From Phoronis australis (taxonomy: Eukaryota > Phoronida > Phoronidae), in assembly GCA_002633005.1 (NCBI GenBank), contig NMRA01000458.1, positions 296,872 to 360,871 on the forward strand: DNA of 64,000 nucleotides, read 5' to 3'. The position numbers were made by a program, and so were the translations under genes. This document shows, in pieces, positions 13,301-25,357 of this stretch (its first letter is position 1; each line of letters starts with the position of its first letter). A model generated the notes under the pieces. It was not told where the DNA came from. It ran no database searches and was given only the letters and a program-made list of their open reading frames with translations.

Positions 13301-14424
13301 TTATCTAAAATTGAATGATTTGTTGGCATTAACATTTCAGATCCTGGCACTTGGTAATCAAGTTGGAAAGTTATACGTATGGGACATAGATGTGGACCAT
13401 CCTGGTCAAATAAGGTCAGTAAGAAGTATTCGGGCTACGTAAACTTACCAACTGGCCAGTACGTGGCCCTGTTGTATATTCAGTTCTTTACTTGTCAACA
13501 GTATTACCAAATCTTGATTTCAAACATTTCTTTTGTGTCTCGTCTCGTGTCATTCATGTGCAAAGTTTTCAGTGTTTGAAGAAAGTTGCCATGTATTAGC
13601 AAAATTTTTGCCACATAAAGCAAGTATTGGTGAAAGGTTGTATCAACAGAAAATCACTGCTTTGGTACCCATTTTATCATTTGGAAATGGTTTCTTTAAA
13701 TCTTTCACCGCGAAGTTTTTTAGAACTGCATTCCCCTGGGCCGATACATAGAACACATGTAGTCAATAAAATGTTGTGAGTTAATTGTTTGTAGATTTTA
13801 CGAAACCTTCAGAGTAAAATAATATTCATGAAATGTGGCACCATATATCAAAGCAGGTATTCGTTCGGTAAAGTATTCAAGACTTGAAGATAATTATCTT
13901 GTATCTACGGTCAATGAAGATTTTTGCTTAAAGTACATACCTCTGCATGCCTCAGTTAGGGCAGGGAAACGCTCCAGATGTTGCTACATAAATGGAAAAG
14001 CTCAGCAAGCAATCTTAATTTGCATTTAGAATTTGATATAACTGTATTCGGGTCAATTGGTAATAAACTGCAAGACTGGACTAGCGCCCAACATGCCGAT
14101 GGTGTGTTTGGCAGTGAATGGATAAGTGGCCAAAAGGCGCGCTTGGCAGGTATAAAGGAGTTGAGCACGTGCTCATAGAAAATGACCTTGTCTCTAGAAA
14201 CATCATTTGACTTGAAATCAAGTTGTGTTCCGAGTCTTCAATTACTTTTCCACTTAGAGTTGTGTTGGTATAGTCTAATTTCTTCTCACCTTTTCAGATG
14301 CACTGTATTAGGTAATGCCAAGTGTACAACACCCATCCGTCAAACATGTCTAAGCAGAGATGGGAGCATATTATTGGCTGTGTGTGATGACTCAACTCTG
14401 TGGAGGTGGGACAGAGTAAAATAA
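1359..14424 (+). CDS. EED: EED, Polycomb PRC2 WD40 subunit (11 exons, 422 aa)
   Basis: EED is the WD40 propeller of Polycomb repressive complex 2. It binds H3K27me3 and activates the EZH methyltransferase in the nucleus. Exons: 1359-1433, 4112-4255, 5754-5912, 6945-7067, 7722-7803, 8845-8936, 9610-9743, 10684-10789, 11945-12097, 13341-13414, 14298-14424. They sum to 1269 nt, keep phase at every junction, and have GT-AG borders. Recognisable blocks are the basic N-terminal tail ([17 protein letters not shown]), [82 protein letters not shown] and the C-terminal [15 protein letters not shown]. The positions matching the human H3K27me3 cage (F97, Y148, W364, Y365) are kept. Human EED is 441 aa, so the length fits. 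The start [16 protein letters not shown] aligns with the human start. The exon 1 donor (AT|GTACGG) and exon 3 donor (AT|GTATCC) are weak. An AATAAA at 15021 is a possible poly(A) signal. Confidence 0.95.
3560..4135 (+). repeat. 48-bp minisatellite that repeats the EED exon 2 splice acceptor
   Basis: About 12 units of 48 bp (the first two are irregular) end in EED exon 2. Each unit has a pyrimidine-rich stretch ATTGTCACTTGCAG followed by about 16 nt matching the exon 2 start (GATGAATGTTCCAGT or variants). The true acceptor is the last one, CAG ending at 4111. Earlier CAGs end at 3590, 3679, 3727, 3871, 3919, 3967, 4015 and 4063. Units ending at 3775 and 3823 carry CTG instead of CAG, and one near 3639 carries CGG. 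Because 48 is a multiple of 3 and no stop occurs, more than one frame stays open. The long ORFs here are repeat translations, not separate genes. Confidence 0.9.
7519..7638 (+). repeat. Tandem repeat, 3 x 40 bp, EED intron 4
   Basis: Three adjacent copies of a 40-bp unit start at 7519, 7559 and 7599 (unit begins CTGTAAATGTTATCTCCAG). The copies are almost identical; the middle one has GTTG for GTTA. The repeat lies just upstream of EED exon 5. Confidence 0.9.
8068..8559 (+). repeat. Cluster of AAGCTT-centred palindromes, EED intron 5
   Basis: Within 500 bp there are perfect short palindromes: GCCAAATTTGGC (8068), CCAAGCTTGG (8079), TTCAAGCTTGAA (8125), TTCCAAGCTTGGAA (8264), CAAGCTTG (8489, 8532, 8552) and TAAGCTTA (8499). 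The last two CAAGCTTG sites sit in a 20-bp direct repeat (AATAATATT..CAAGCTTGA). No protein family or element explains the cluster. Confidence 0.6.
8666..8815 (+). repeat. Tandem repeat, 3 x 50 bp, just before EED exon 6
   Basis: Copies start at 8666, 8716 and 8766 (unit begins AACTATCAGTTCTGTGATTG). The copies differ at only a few bases. The array ends about 30 nt before the exon 6 acceptor at 8844. Confidence 0.9.
10000..10500 (+). repeat. Diverged repeat, about 3 units of 150-165 bp, EED intron 7
   Basis: Three diverged units share, in order, AACTCCT(G/A)(T/C)ATTT, a CATAG(C/T)(C/G)CATATC block, a CATTTTGTGA(A/T)(T/C)CAA block and TTCTTGAATTA or close variants. They follow a CCACCAAAGGGTTTATATGG motif near 10000. 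It looks like an old interspersed element with internal repeats. Confidence 0.55.
12121..12176 (+). repeat. Direct repeat, 2 x 28 bp, EED intron 9
   Basis: GTGTTCCGGGGGTG(T/C)ACTCC and the bases after it recur with a 28-bp period at 12121 and 12149. The repeat lies just after the exon 9 donor. Confidence 0.85.
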
Positions 14425-17400
14425 TGGGACGTCTTTGTAATGTGATTGACAATTTCTGGAAGCAACTCCGACATCATCAGTGCTGTAAGAGATAATTCTG
14501 GAAAGGACTAAAGTGTTCCAGCAACACGAGGATCTGGATTATTGTGCAATTATGTCAGGGTGCAGTTTGTTTTGTACCAGAGTTAATTTAGCTTCTTATC
14601 TATGAATCGGGTCATGATCAGTAACGATGCAAGGTAGCGTCCACTAATTGAAAATCATATGCTGTTGTCTAAAAATCATTTTTGTTCACAATATACTTTG
14701 TATAGTAATATTGTGTTTTACATGTTACTGGAACACTGAGGAAATTGTCCACATTCAGGTGTTTCTTTAATATTTACAAAAGGAGTCACTCATTTTTTGG
14801 CTACAAGGAGTCACTCATTTTATGGCTACCCTTTTGAAATTTCAAGTCTGTGGTAGATCATTTACAGGCGTTTCAATTTTTGGCGCATATTCCTATAAAG
14901 TCCTGTGTTTGGGTAGAATTTGCAAGCATATGCTTTCATAGTTTATGGATTAGGCAATCACCTTTTTATTTACCTTCAAACAACGGAGAAATTGACCATA
15001 AAAAGAATTTGAGCATCGTTAATAAAGGATTTTTAAATCTGTCCTAATATCTCCATGTTAGAGGTTAAATCAATAACTGAATATAACTTTCTTTGTTCAG
15101 TGACCACAAACATTCTTAAACCGGAAGTTGCTTGCATTCTTACAAGACTTGTTCAAAACTGAAAATGGCAGTTACATGGTTATGAGGTTATATGTGGTGG
15201 ATTTATATTTAAGACTCGGTGACGGGCAGTTAAAAAGTTAATATCATGTGGCATCATTTGTAAGGTTCCATGAAGGTTGGCAACTGTGGTTGGGATCTGT
15301 GGTTCTTCCCCCACCAGGCCATCATACTTGTTTTGTGAAACTTGTAACTCTGTCAGATACTTGTTGCCAGCTTGCTTCGTGAATGAAGGAAATCTTTGAT
15401 CAAATGAACAATGACAAGTTTCTTTCAAAATTACCCTTTATTCACGGTGATAAAGCAGTCGAAAATTGCTTCCCAAGCCATAGCGAGTTAAAATATTTCC
15501 ATAACTTAAGAGTTAAATCATAGTAACACACTTTATATCCAAAAATCAAGTTTGTTAGAATATAGAAATATAAATTTGTAGTCTTAAACTGGAGGCAGAA
15601 TTCCACAAAGAAAACGGACTTGACAGAAACAATAATTTTCTAACATGCTTTTCACAGGATTGTGTGTCTTTTGACTATACATTCGATGGTGTGGTTGCTT
15701 CAAACACTGCTCCATATGTACTACTACACATACTGTATTATGGCATTAGAAAACTGAACTAGGTCTGAATACATAAAACAATAAGCACAAAACAAGTGGT
15801 TACATGTTAGATTTGTATGGCACCCTAGATACGATAAAATGAGTATCTGAAGCAGTAAGTACAATTTCTTTAAGTAGTAAAAACAAAAATGATCAATACA
15901 ATTATGACAATGTCTTCAAATACAGCAATACTGCATATCTAATTAACTGTTTAATTAGACATTCAATAACTTTAGGCATACTTTGTATAAGAACATTTTA
16001 TGCAGTGTTGATATGCGCACAAAATACACCACAAATGGTACGTTTCTGGGAGTTCTCAATGAAACCCATGTCAGGTACAAAGAGACAATTTGACCACAAG
16101 GATCGTCCGATGCGACGTGAACCACTTAGAATCAGTAGCAATGGCTGCTGACAAAAGTGATATAATCACAGTTCTTAAAAATAACACCAAATCAAAAAAG
16201 TTTGAAAAATGAAGAGTAATCACCATTTGCAACCAAGGTATGCAGTACATGCCATTCAAATACAAGCAGGTCAAGTCTACTTCTTAACAAACCAGAGGTT
16301 TGAGAGATACAAAGATAACTGCACAAAACAGCAACAGCACTAAATGGATGTAAAATATTAAATACATGGCACAATAAAAATACAAAAACATCACAAGTAA
16401 ACGTTTTATAAGGACAACACATGATCATGCAAGTCTGCAAGATATCTGCAACTGAATCGATTAGACTACCTTTTCCTTAGAGTGTCTTAAGTGTAAGGAA
16501 CAACTCTGAATAGGCTTTGAGTAACTTTGACATATCAGACAATACCATGAACTAAAACTGACATGCTGTTGTAAATGACAACGGGATATGGCCGTCACTC
16601 CATATGTGCCCCCCTTTGCCGGGCTGGGCAGTAAAAGCCAACCTCCACCAAAATTCATACCAGTGAAGTAATATTCAACTAGTGCTGAACTATTCATGGC
16701 AACTTGTGACACAATCACAAGGATTCACCTCAACGTCTACTAAACAAAAATCTCAATCATGGAGGTATGAAAATACATATGGATAATTCGTAGTAATGTT
16801 CTAACAATTAGTGATCTGGTCCAGAAGTCTTATGAGATCAGGAGAGACTTTGAAACAAGCATACAAAGGTGAAACTGGGAGGTTTTAATAGAATAAACAA
16901 AACAAGCACGAATGGGTTCAAACAGTACCAGACAGTATACATATGTGTGTGTGTGTGCGGGCGTGCATTTTTTAACGGGAACATACTGGCTGGTTACTTT
17001 TAACTAAAAAGACTTTTATTTTATATTTTAGTACAGATTAGATAGCTATTCCTCCATGTTTATCAGGTTCTCTTTTGACATGTGGCAGATTTGAAAATTT
17101 GAAGAAGAATTGCCAGCCAATGGGTTTTCTGTCCTTTGCATTTCTTCTGTCTATTTGCAACAGAAACGAAACCTGTCTACAAGCTTTTAGCTAGGCGACA
17201 TTTGTGGCTGCATCTAAAGGTGGTTGAGATGCTATGCGACAAGATCGTCTGGGCCTGCTGGAGTTCAGCGCCATCCTGGAAGGATGTTATGTAAGTAGCT
17301 CTAGAATTGCTCTTACACTTTTAATTCAAACCTGCCTTGGCCACATTAAGTACAGCAGTTGGTGTAGTTGGCGACTATTTTAAGCGTTAGAGAAGCGTAC

Positions 17401-17630
17401 ATGACCTTTAATGGTTGCGGGAACAAAGTTTTCTTTGACTTATTTTCTCGTGTCTGTTTTCACAGCCACGTGCATCACTGCTTTTGCAGTGACCGAGTTA
17501 AGGTTTCAATAAGCAAAGAATAGAGTTGGTAGTGAATTGCCTGAGGAATTGTAATTATTTTGTGAATTGTATGTAGAATACGTAGTTATTGCTTTAATTC
17601 TGAATATATAAGACCTTTATAGGTTAGAAC
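14425..17630. other. EED 3' UTR and intergenic stretch, no gene seen
   Basis: The first clear poly(A) signal downstream of EED is AATAAA at 15021-15026, about 600 nt past the stop. A two-copy GGAGTCACTCATTTT repeat lies at 14781-14822 and a short (GT)n run near 16943. A GTAAGT follows a short open segment at about 17220-17290, but no family was recognised. Confidence 0.5.
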
Positions 17631-18523
17631 AAAGATGATTCTGAAATGCAGCAGGAAGTTTTTAAAGTGATATGTGACATTTTGATAGAATTGGCAAGGA
17701 AGTACAGCCGATCTTCAAAGTGTTAAGTTGGAATTATTATGACAAGTTTCAGAAGTGATACAAATTCATATTTCACTAAGCGATTTTTTTAGAGCCTGAT
17801 GTGCATGAAAGGATTTTCTAGAGGTTCTTATGCCTTTATAAGACAATAACGATGCAAAAGGATGAAACAGACCTTGACTAAGTATTGAAGACAAAATTAC
17901 ACCAAGGTATTCATTTCATATACAACTTTTTTAAAGAGATTAAAGAAAACAGCCTACAACGAATGGATTTACCACATGATCTAGGGATACAGAATTGGAA
18001 GATAACATTGACTAGCTGCCGATATACCAAGGGAAATGCAACAGATGTTTGAAGGGTTTCATGGTGAATTCTATGTGTATAAAACTCACAAGAGTAGATT
18101 ATGTAGTACTACTGGACACAAAGAAACATGTCGTTCACAGTTCGTGAGACGCATGTTTTGTGAATGGACATTATCGAAGTTCCTGTGAAGTAAGGAAGTA
18201 AAAAGCTTCCATGATTTGAAAAGATATGATTGACATTAAATTGCTCCTAGATAAACATCCTAAGAATTTCCATCAATGCCTGATGGTTTTCTTTGAAGAC
18301 AATCTGCTCGTCGTGGGCTGCAGATTATTTGTTACATAAAAAGACACATCTTAAAATAAATTCCACTTTTTCAGAAATTCAACCGTGTGCATACACTTTT
18401 GAGATAGGCATTTGAACTGCTACAAGGGGTACACATTTCAAGAGGGAACAGCCATTTCTGGAATAACAAAGTTGTGTAAGCCATGATTAAAGAACCTCAG
18501 CAAAGTGGAACTAAGAGAAGCAT
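17631..18523 (+). repeat. R repeat, second-module copy
   Basis: This stretch matches 29913-30775 base for base over long runs, with many point differences and small indels. It starts at the internal AAGATGATT(C/G)TGAAATGCAG boundary and holds the module that in the other copy is open as MPSFGSDTNPYF. Here that frame is broken. The family is not recognised. Similarity ends near 18523, where the other copy continues into GCACAGAGTTTACC. Confidence 0.75.
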
Positions 18524-18630
18524 TGTGGGTAAATGATGCGAGATTCAAACATCACAATATCATCTGGAACTGTCCTATAGGTTGTCCCATTTAAATGAGT
18601 ACTAGTACTCAAAATGAGAATGAGATTTTA

Positions 18631-19657
18631 ACAGCAACTAAAAGATTTTAAGAAAAGTTGGAAGGAAAAACTAGGGAGATTGAAAATCTGATCTGTAATA
18701 AATTTCAGGAGATGTCCAACAAAATTATTAATCTTGAGAAAGAAAACCATGATCTAAACGAACAGCTGAGAAAGCAGAGACAACATGAAAAAAACATCTA
18801 TGAGTTATGCAGATTCTGTAAAATGAGGTGATGAGTCCTCATGGAATAAAACTTATGCAAAAGAGAAAGCAGAGAATATTGTTAAGAACTTGAGTATTTA
18901 AAGCAGTTGATGATGACAACCAAGACAAAGTCATGAGAACGTAAATGAGCCTATAAAGAATATAAATCGGTAAATAAAACAACAAGAATGGATCAACTGA
19001 AATTTGAAATTTTCGGAGGTAACAACTTCCTTTATCAACAAAAACAGAAATAAAGTAAAATCAAACACGAAATGACAATTGACATATAAGATATGGTGTA
19101 ATGAAAATGATACCTTTTTGCGTAAAAAATTCAATGACATATTTTAAGTTTTAAAGAAAAAATGTAGAAGAATTCAAATGGATAAAAAAACATTTGAATC
19201 GATAGGAAATGTTCCTAAGGTTGGAGATAGCAACTTCAAAGCATTATTATACGACAAAGAGATGTCTCAGTGGGCAGACAAAAAAATCATCTAGAGAATT
19301 ATGGATGGCAGAAGTGCTACTCAATAATGTAAGATGTATCGACAAACAATAGTTAAAACTGTTACTCTTCAATTTGGTAGAAACGACCTTGCAAATGCTG
19401 CCTCAAGAATAGAAAGATGATTGTGAAATGCAGCATGAAGTTTTTAAAGTGATCTGTGGCACTTTGATAGAATTAGCAAGGAAATACAGCCAATCTTCAA
19501 AGTGTTAAGTTGGAATTATTATGCCAAGTTTCAGAAGCGATACAAATCCATATTTCATTAAGCGATTTTTTTTAGATGTGTATGAAAGAGAGATTTTCTA
19601 GAGGTTCTTAGGCCTTTATAAGACAATAATGATGCAAAAGGATGAAACAGACCTTGA
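18631..19657 (+). repeat. R repeat, first module plus start of second module
   Basis: It begins at GCAACTAAAA, as does the copy at 29340, and ends abruptly at GACCTTGA (19657) where sequence leading to the transposase-like exons begins. Broken frames show a coiled-coil-like stretch (LEKEN..EQLRK) and a VGDSNFKALLYDKEMSQ segment followed by TVTLQFGRNDLAN. These resemble the GDS and (G)xND blocks of SGNH hydrolases found in some LINE ORF1 proteins. That assignment is tentative. Confidence 0.7.
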
Positions 19658-19831
19658 AAGAAATCGGAATCTTGTTAGTTGTTTGACGGTATTGGATTTT
19701 TTACATTGTTTACATTGTAGATTTGCAATATGGAGTTGTAACAAAATCTATTGGATGTCAAACTTCTTGGCATGTGTAAGTGTTGGACGAGGACAGAGAT
19801 TAGGAAGAGCCATCCATCTCCTTTTGCCCAG

Positions 19832-20853
19832 AACCTGAATATGACCCTGAGGAAGACGAGGACATAGACGCGATTGACTGCGAGGAGAACCCAAAGGACC
19901 CAGACTATGAACCCGAGGAAGAGTCTAGTGATGATGAGATCTGATGTCTGATGAGGAGAGCGTTCATCCCAGGTATATACTATTATAATCAAACAGTGAT
20001 CTAAACATCTTTTGGTGCATGATATCACCAGTGTTTGATTTACCAAAAATAATATACCAGTATCCCCAAATTAGCATAAGTGTCCAAAAATTGCCATTTT
20101 TTACAAATTGTGTTTGCAACATGTTGTAGATGTCTTGGTTAAATTTGCAGAATACTTTTCTGTGCACCACGAGTATCTGATATAGTTTTCTCAACTGAAG
20201 TGGCAATTCACAATACAGTATGAAATTGACATTGTTACGGTAATAAAATGTCTGAGTAGAAAAAGTCCATCTAAGCAGATTTCATTACAGTGAAATTGAC
20301 ATTTATATGTTGCCATTTTTTTGCTTTCAGTAAATCACCCTCCCAGGAACGCAAGTTCATCATATTTGAATCCTGTCTTCTAAAGTTCTTCACAATATGT
20401 ATGACGTGCAGCAGTGATGGTGCCCAAGGAATCGTTAGCCATGTTGTGGGCACAATGGTGTGTATCTCTCAGTATTGTGAGTTGTGTGATGCAACAAGCC
20501 ACTGGGCCAGCCAGCCACTCATTGGTGAAACCTACGCGGGAAATACATTGTGGTTAGCTGCCATCTTCTTTTCCCGAAACCCGCCAACCAAGACCTTGAG
20601 GTTGCTGAAATTTATGGGGCTTCAGGCTTACAGTGGGGCCACCTACTTTAATCACCAGAGAAACTATCTTCACCAAGCGATTCGGAAGATGTTCTGACAG
20701 CAGCAGGACAAATACTTCGCCTCAGTGCAAGATATACCAATTGACCTGGCTGGGGATGCCCTGTGCAATTCCATGGGTCACTCGGCTAAATTCAGAAGCT
20801 ACATGGTGATAGATGTAACTCGTAACACAGTTGTTGATGTCCAGTTAGTCCAG
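19832..20853 (+). pseudogene. Transposase-like pseudogene (possibly Kolobok type), two exons
   Basis: Exon one (about 19832-19972) encodes a very acidic stretch, PEYDPEEDEDIDAIDC to EPEEESSDDE, then needs a frameshift to reach its donor. Exon two (20331-20853) encodes KFIIFESCLLKFF, paired cysteines, WASQPLIGETYAGN and GHSAKFRSYMV. This order is familiar from a multicopy animal family that I tentatively link to Kolobok transposases. There is an in-frame TGA at 20695-20697. The GDALCNSMGH stretch replaces what I recall as a GDGRxDSPGH motif, so a catalytic-looking Asp is Asn. The frame is then cut by a MITE beginning 20 nt after 20853, and the rest of the protein is absent. The superfamily name is uncertain; the broken state is clear. 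Confidence 0.6.
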
Positions 20854-20872
20854 CTGAGTAGAAAATCTAGTA

Positions 20873-21371
20873 CCGTATTCGCCCTAATAAGCGCCCAGGG
20901 CACTCAGAAAAATTCATTTCAGAAAGGGGGGCACTTATTATAACCCAAAAGTGGGTAAAACCCGGTCTCCAAAACAGGTAAAATCGTAAGCTAGAATTCA
21001 TCAAATTTACGATCTGTGACTCATCAGTAACCTATGACAGAGTTTCTAAAATATTGCAGTGCATTGCTATCAAACTTTGTTGTTCAATTAAAAGCATTTT
21101 TCAGAAAATCCCAGTGCGAAAACTCGCCCACTGAAAGGTCAACTTGAATTCTTGAGGAAAAATATAGTTTCAATTCAACAAACTACCTGAAGTCCTCCTT
21201 AAGTTTTTAAAATAGCGTCCCGAAGATTTTTAAGGTCCTGTGGAGTCGGGATTAACAGCAACAAGAGAAAAATCTCTGGACGAACACACGTTGTCACATG
21301 ATGTCACATGATATTTGTTTTGAACTTCAGCTGCGCATTGTGTGAGGGGGCGTTCATTAGGGCGAATACAG
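20873..21371. mobile_element. 499-bp MITE with TA target duplication
   Basis: Terminal inverted repeats are CCGTATTCGCCCTAATAAGC at the left and the reverse complement of CTGTATTCGCCCTAATGAAC at the right. They are flanked by TA at 20871-20872 and 21372-21373. No transposase is encoded. A TA duplication suggests mobilisation by a Tc1/mariner-like or other TA-targeting transposase. The element lies within the transposase-like pseudogene just after its VQLVQ codons. Confidence 0.8.
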
Positions 21372-21436
21372 TAGTCTTTTCGTGACTGAACTTCAAAAAG
21401 ACTGGCAAGTGAATTGATGTGAATAAACAACACAGT

Positions 21437-21734
21437 TAGTCATGAGAATGTAAATGAGCTTATAAAGAAAAAATGTGCAAAAATTCAAATGAATAAAACA
21501 TTTGAATCGATAGGAAATGTTCCTTTGGTTGGAGATAGCAACTTCAAAGCATTATTATACTACAAAGAGATGTCTCAGTGAGCAGACAAGAACAACATCA
21601 TCAAAAGAATTATACATGGCATAAGTGCTACTCAAGAATGTGAGAGGTATCGACATACAATAGTTAAAACTGTTACTCTTCAATTTGGTAGAAATGACCT
21701 TGCAAATGCTGCCTCAAGAATAGAAAGATGATTC
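21437..21734 (+). repeat. R repeat, fragment of first module
   Basis: This matches 18931-19423 and 29640-29925, covering the VGDSNFKALLY to NDLANAASRIER segment. It ends at AGATGATTCTGA, the same module boundary where the 17631 copy begins. It lies between the MITE and the first HECT pseudogene exon. Confidence 0.75.
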
Positions 21735-22819
21735 TGATAAATACTTAATCTTTGGTGAGGCTAACAAGTTTAGTTATTCAAACACGTTGTCAAGGCTTCA
21801 AAATCTTCCCTTCTGCCAAATTCGAGATTCAAGGTTTAGTTTATAAAATTTGATAGCAATTTCTTTATAAATTTAAATAATTACGATTCGAAATTTTTTT
21901 TAAAATTTTTATACGTCATCTTTTTCATACTATTTTTGCTTATTTTAGACTAGACAACATCCATAGAGAAGGGATGCCACAAGATCTTCGGAATCTCGTG
22001 GTAAGTTGGAATGCAACAAAGCCTTTTTGTAGCATTCAAGTGCAAAAAATGCTGGATTTTTCTTATAATTTCGTCGAATATTGACTCGCTTTGTTGGCAA
22101 ACTTAAGCTGTTTATTAATTATTTCACTCTGGAAGTGACGATCTACAACTTATTCTTTCAGAATCTCTCTTCACAAGACAGTTCGTGTGTTTGGAGAAAA
22201 CGGACACCGATCTTGTCCCAACCACCACGCAAAAAATCTGTTAGGCCCGCTACGGCATGGAAGAGAAAACAATTCAGTTTTCAAAAAAGGATGTCGACCA
22301 TGTCAAGGAAAAATTGCATGAGTAAGTTTATCTGTCACGTGCGCTTATTCCAAGGGAATGTGACTGCATATTTTCTTTACGGATGAAAATAACTATTTGA
22401 AAAATCTGTGCTTCTATTTTGCACACATTTATACCAAAGTCACTAAAATATAATGTTTGAAAATTGTTTATCTTTATTTTAGAACTTTCTCTGCTTAACA
22501 AGATGCCCATGGTTTTGAACTGCTCATCACCGCAAGTGGTTCACGCTCCAAATTACAAGTTGTTCACTGCGGATCGTGTGGTGTGGACAAAATGAAACAG
22601 TTTGTTTCCAGGCGAATTTACATTCGACCTATTCAAAGATGCCTCAGGATGACCCAGCCCCATGAAGAGGACAAGGACAGAGAAAAATGCATCAGATGCC
22701 AACACGAATTTCCTGTTTCACGATTACGGAGCCATCTGAGACTGTGCGCAGTATTAGTAAGTACATGTAACATAAAGCCGAGTGCACACGACATGTCGAT
22801 TTGATTTTCATATAATATA

Positions 22820-23180
22820 AAAGGATTGAACCTATGTGGGCGTCATCACCGTCTCACTGAAATAGACTAAATTCCCCAATGATTCGGGGCTCTCCCCTAA
22901 GAGGTTGGTAGGGATGTACCCTCTCAGGCTTCCCGGTATCGTCTCTGATTAATAAGCAAAACTATGGAGGACCGGTTGACTGGTGACTTCATCATTTGGT
23001 ATTGTCTTGGGTGCCCATATTGCTAGTCGCCCAGGTGTAATGTTGGTCATGATTTTGAAAGTGCGATGGAGTCCCCTTCCCAGTCTGTGTAGGGGCGCTC
23101 CTTACGCCATCGCCTCTATCATCACAAGCCGGCATACTTCATATCCACGTTTATTTAATGAAGAGCTTTTGTACTGAAAC
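22820..23180. other. Intronic insert of unknown origin
   Basis: This piece of an intron of the HECT pseudogene is more GC-rich than its surroundings and has several short self-complementary stretches (for example GGGGCTCTCCCC at 22887). No coding or known element was recognised. Confidence 0.3.
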
Positions 23181-25357
23181 ACATTATGCTGTACATAGAA
23201 ATGGAAGTTCAAGAAATTATTTCATTTCAATATGCAAGACCCATCTGTAAAGCATGCTTTCTATGCATTAGGGCCCTCTGCAGTAAATTGATTATGCGGT
23301 ATATGTAATTGGTTCTAACCCAAAAGACAGCTTTGTAAACAAAAAATGACAGACAAACAGAGAACTTTGGCCAACAGTAAACCATGGCTGTGCTGCTAAT
23401 CTCACATTTTGTTAGAGATAGATATAGATCTCATGCTTATGAAAAGTTTTAAATACTATGTTCTAATAGCTTTCACAGTTTTATGAAGCTTGCTCACTCC
23501 AACGTGGCTTTCTTCCTAGTCATCAACTGAAGTCACAGATTTTAAAGCATGGGCGTCTGAATGGAATGGATTGAGTGCCATTACTAAAAAGCAGTATAAG
23601 GAGAAGGCTCAGTCCAGTCAGCAACTTCAGAACTCACCGAAAACCACAACGAAGCAACTGACTATGTTGAAATCTGTGGTGAGTTTTATATCTGGACACT
23701 AAGGGTAGTCAGTAAAGCGGGGACCTGTAAGCAAGATAGCTATTGTACATTTTTGCTTCTAAAATCACTACATGACGATTTTCTGTGTTCGTTCCCTTTC
23801 GTATAGTCACTTCCTTAGTTTCATTTGTTCGTTCTCTAAATTCTTCTAATTTGAGCTGTTATACTGGAACAGACATTTTCTATCAAGCCAGGTCCCGCTA
23901 ATGAATATTGGGCACTTAAGAGCACAAAGTTAACACATTGTCTGAGCAGATTGGTTGTTAGAACTTTAGTCTATTCTGGCACTTAAGACCAGTTAAAAAC
24001 CTCACAGCCAACTTGTTAATAACATATTCATTACTTCACCTTAGGGTTAACAACATGCAGACATAGGTTGCGCAACATAACAGGTGCAATGTACACTTAA
24101 GATAATGCAACTGTAGCTTCTGGCACATTTTGAGTAATATCAGTACCACCCATTGTTTAGATTATGTTATTATGTTTAGGTGGAAGCTCTCAAAAAGGTC
24201 GGTGTGGTTTGTGGTGGCATTGTCTATGAAGTAGACAAGGAATTGCCAACAGTGTTTTTCAACGAGCATCACGTTTTAACAGGATTCTGTAGTCTGTTTG
24301 ACCAAGGTAATGTGTTTGTTGTGTTTCTGTGCCCTGTTATTTAACCATGCATTTATTTCATGTATTTGTCAGTGCTCTCATTTTTGTTGTCTGTAGTTAA
24401 TTTTTCTTTTCTCGAAATGCAACTATTTAATGCTTCAGACAGACAAAAATCTGCAACCTTAATTATGCTATAGATAAACTAAGTTTGAAGTACTTTTACT
24501 TGCAAATGCACACCCAGAAGTACTAAAATTGGGTTATAGTGTAATACATCAACTAAAGATAATGTTGAAAGTTTTTTTATTTAACTGCTTGCTTGCACTT
24601 GTAACATGAACATTTTTATTTCGCTGACAGATAAGCCACGGATGGTTGAAGACAGGCACGCTCAAGATCCAAAGATTTTCAACGATGAGTTCTGTAGGTA
24701 GCTTAATATTTCTATTTTGCTTTGTTATCTTAAGTGGTCTTATTTGTACTTCTAAATTAGAGACAAAATATCTTTTGAGAAGGACTATAAAGCCATTTTT
24801 AGTCCATTGCAATTATCATTTTTAGTAGAAGATTTTGCTACATTACAGAGAACAAATGGTTTTCAATGAATTGTTGCTGCATGAAATTAACTTACATTTC
24901 CTGGTACTTGTTTCAGCGAGAGCAGTCTGAAAACATCAAAAAGTGCCCTACAAGCAGCTGGGGAAAACATTGGAGGTCCAACATAATTTGGGAGAGGGGA
25001 TTTTCTTTAAGAGGCCAGGTGCCTATGGCATAAAAACACTGGAAAAGATTATCACTTTCCACAGAGAAAGTGGTGTGGAACTGAGTGTAAAGAGGTGGGT
25101 ATCTGATACGACATAGTGTTAAACAATGCTACTGCCACAGTCACGTGAGGTCATATTATGTTAGCTGCAAGTAATCACAATACTTGCTCGAGTCAGTGTT
25201 TGACTTTCAGCATGGGTGCCGCAGCCAAAATACTTCCTTAACTAATGCCTAACAATGGCACACCTTGCCAGCATACAATACTTTTAGTGAATCTGTCTAC
25301 TTCTAAGATTGATGTAAATAGTTATTTACAATATAACGTAGCGCTGGAGTCTGGAAG

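Noticed and set aside
17220-17295. Possible exon ending in GTAAGT (LGLLEFSAILEG)
   Set aside because: Too short, no family match and no partner exon found.
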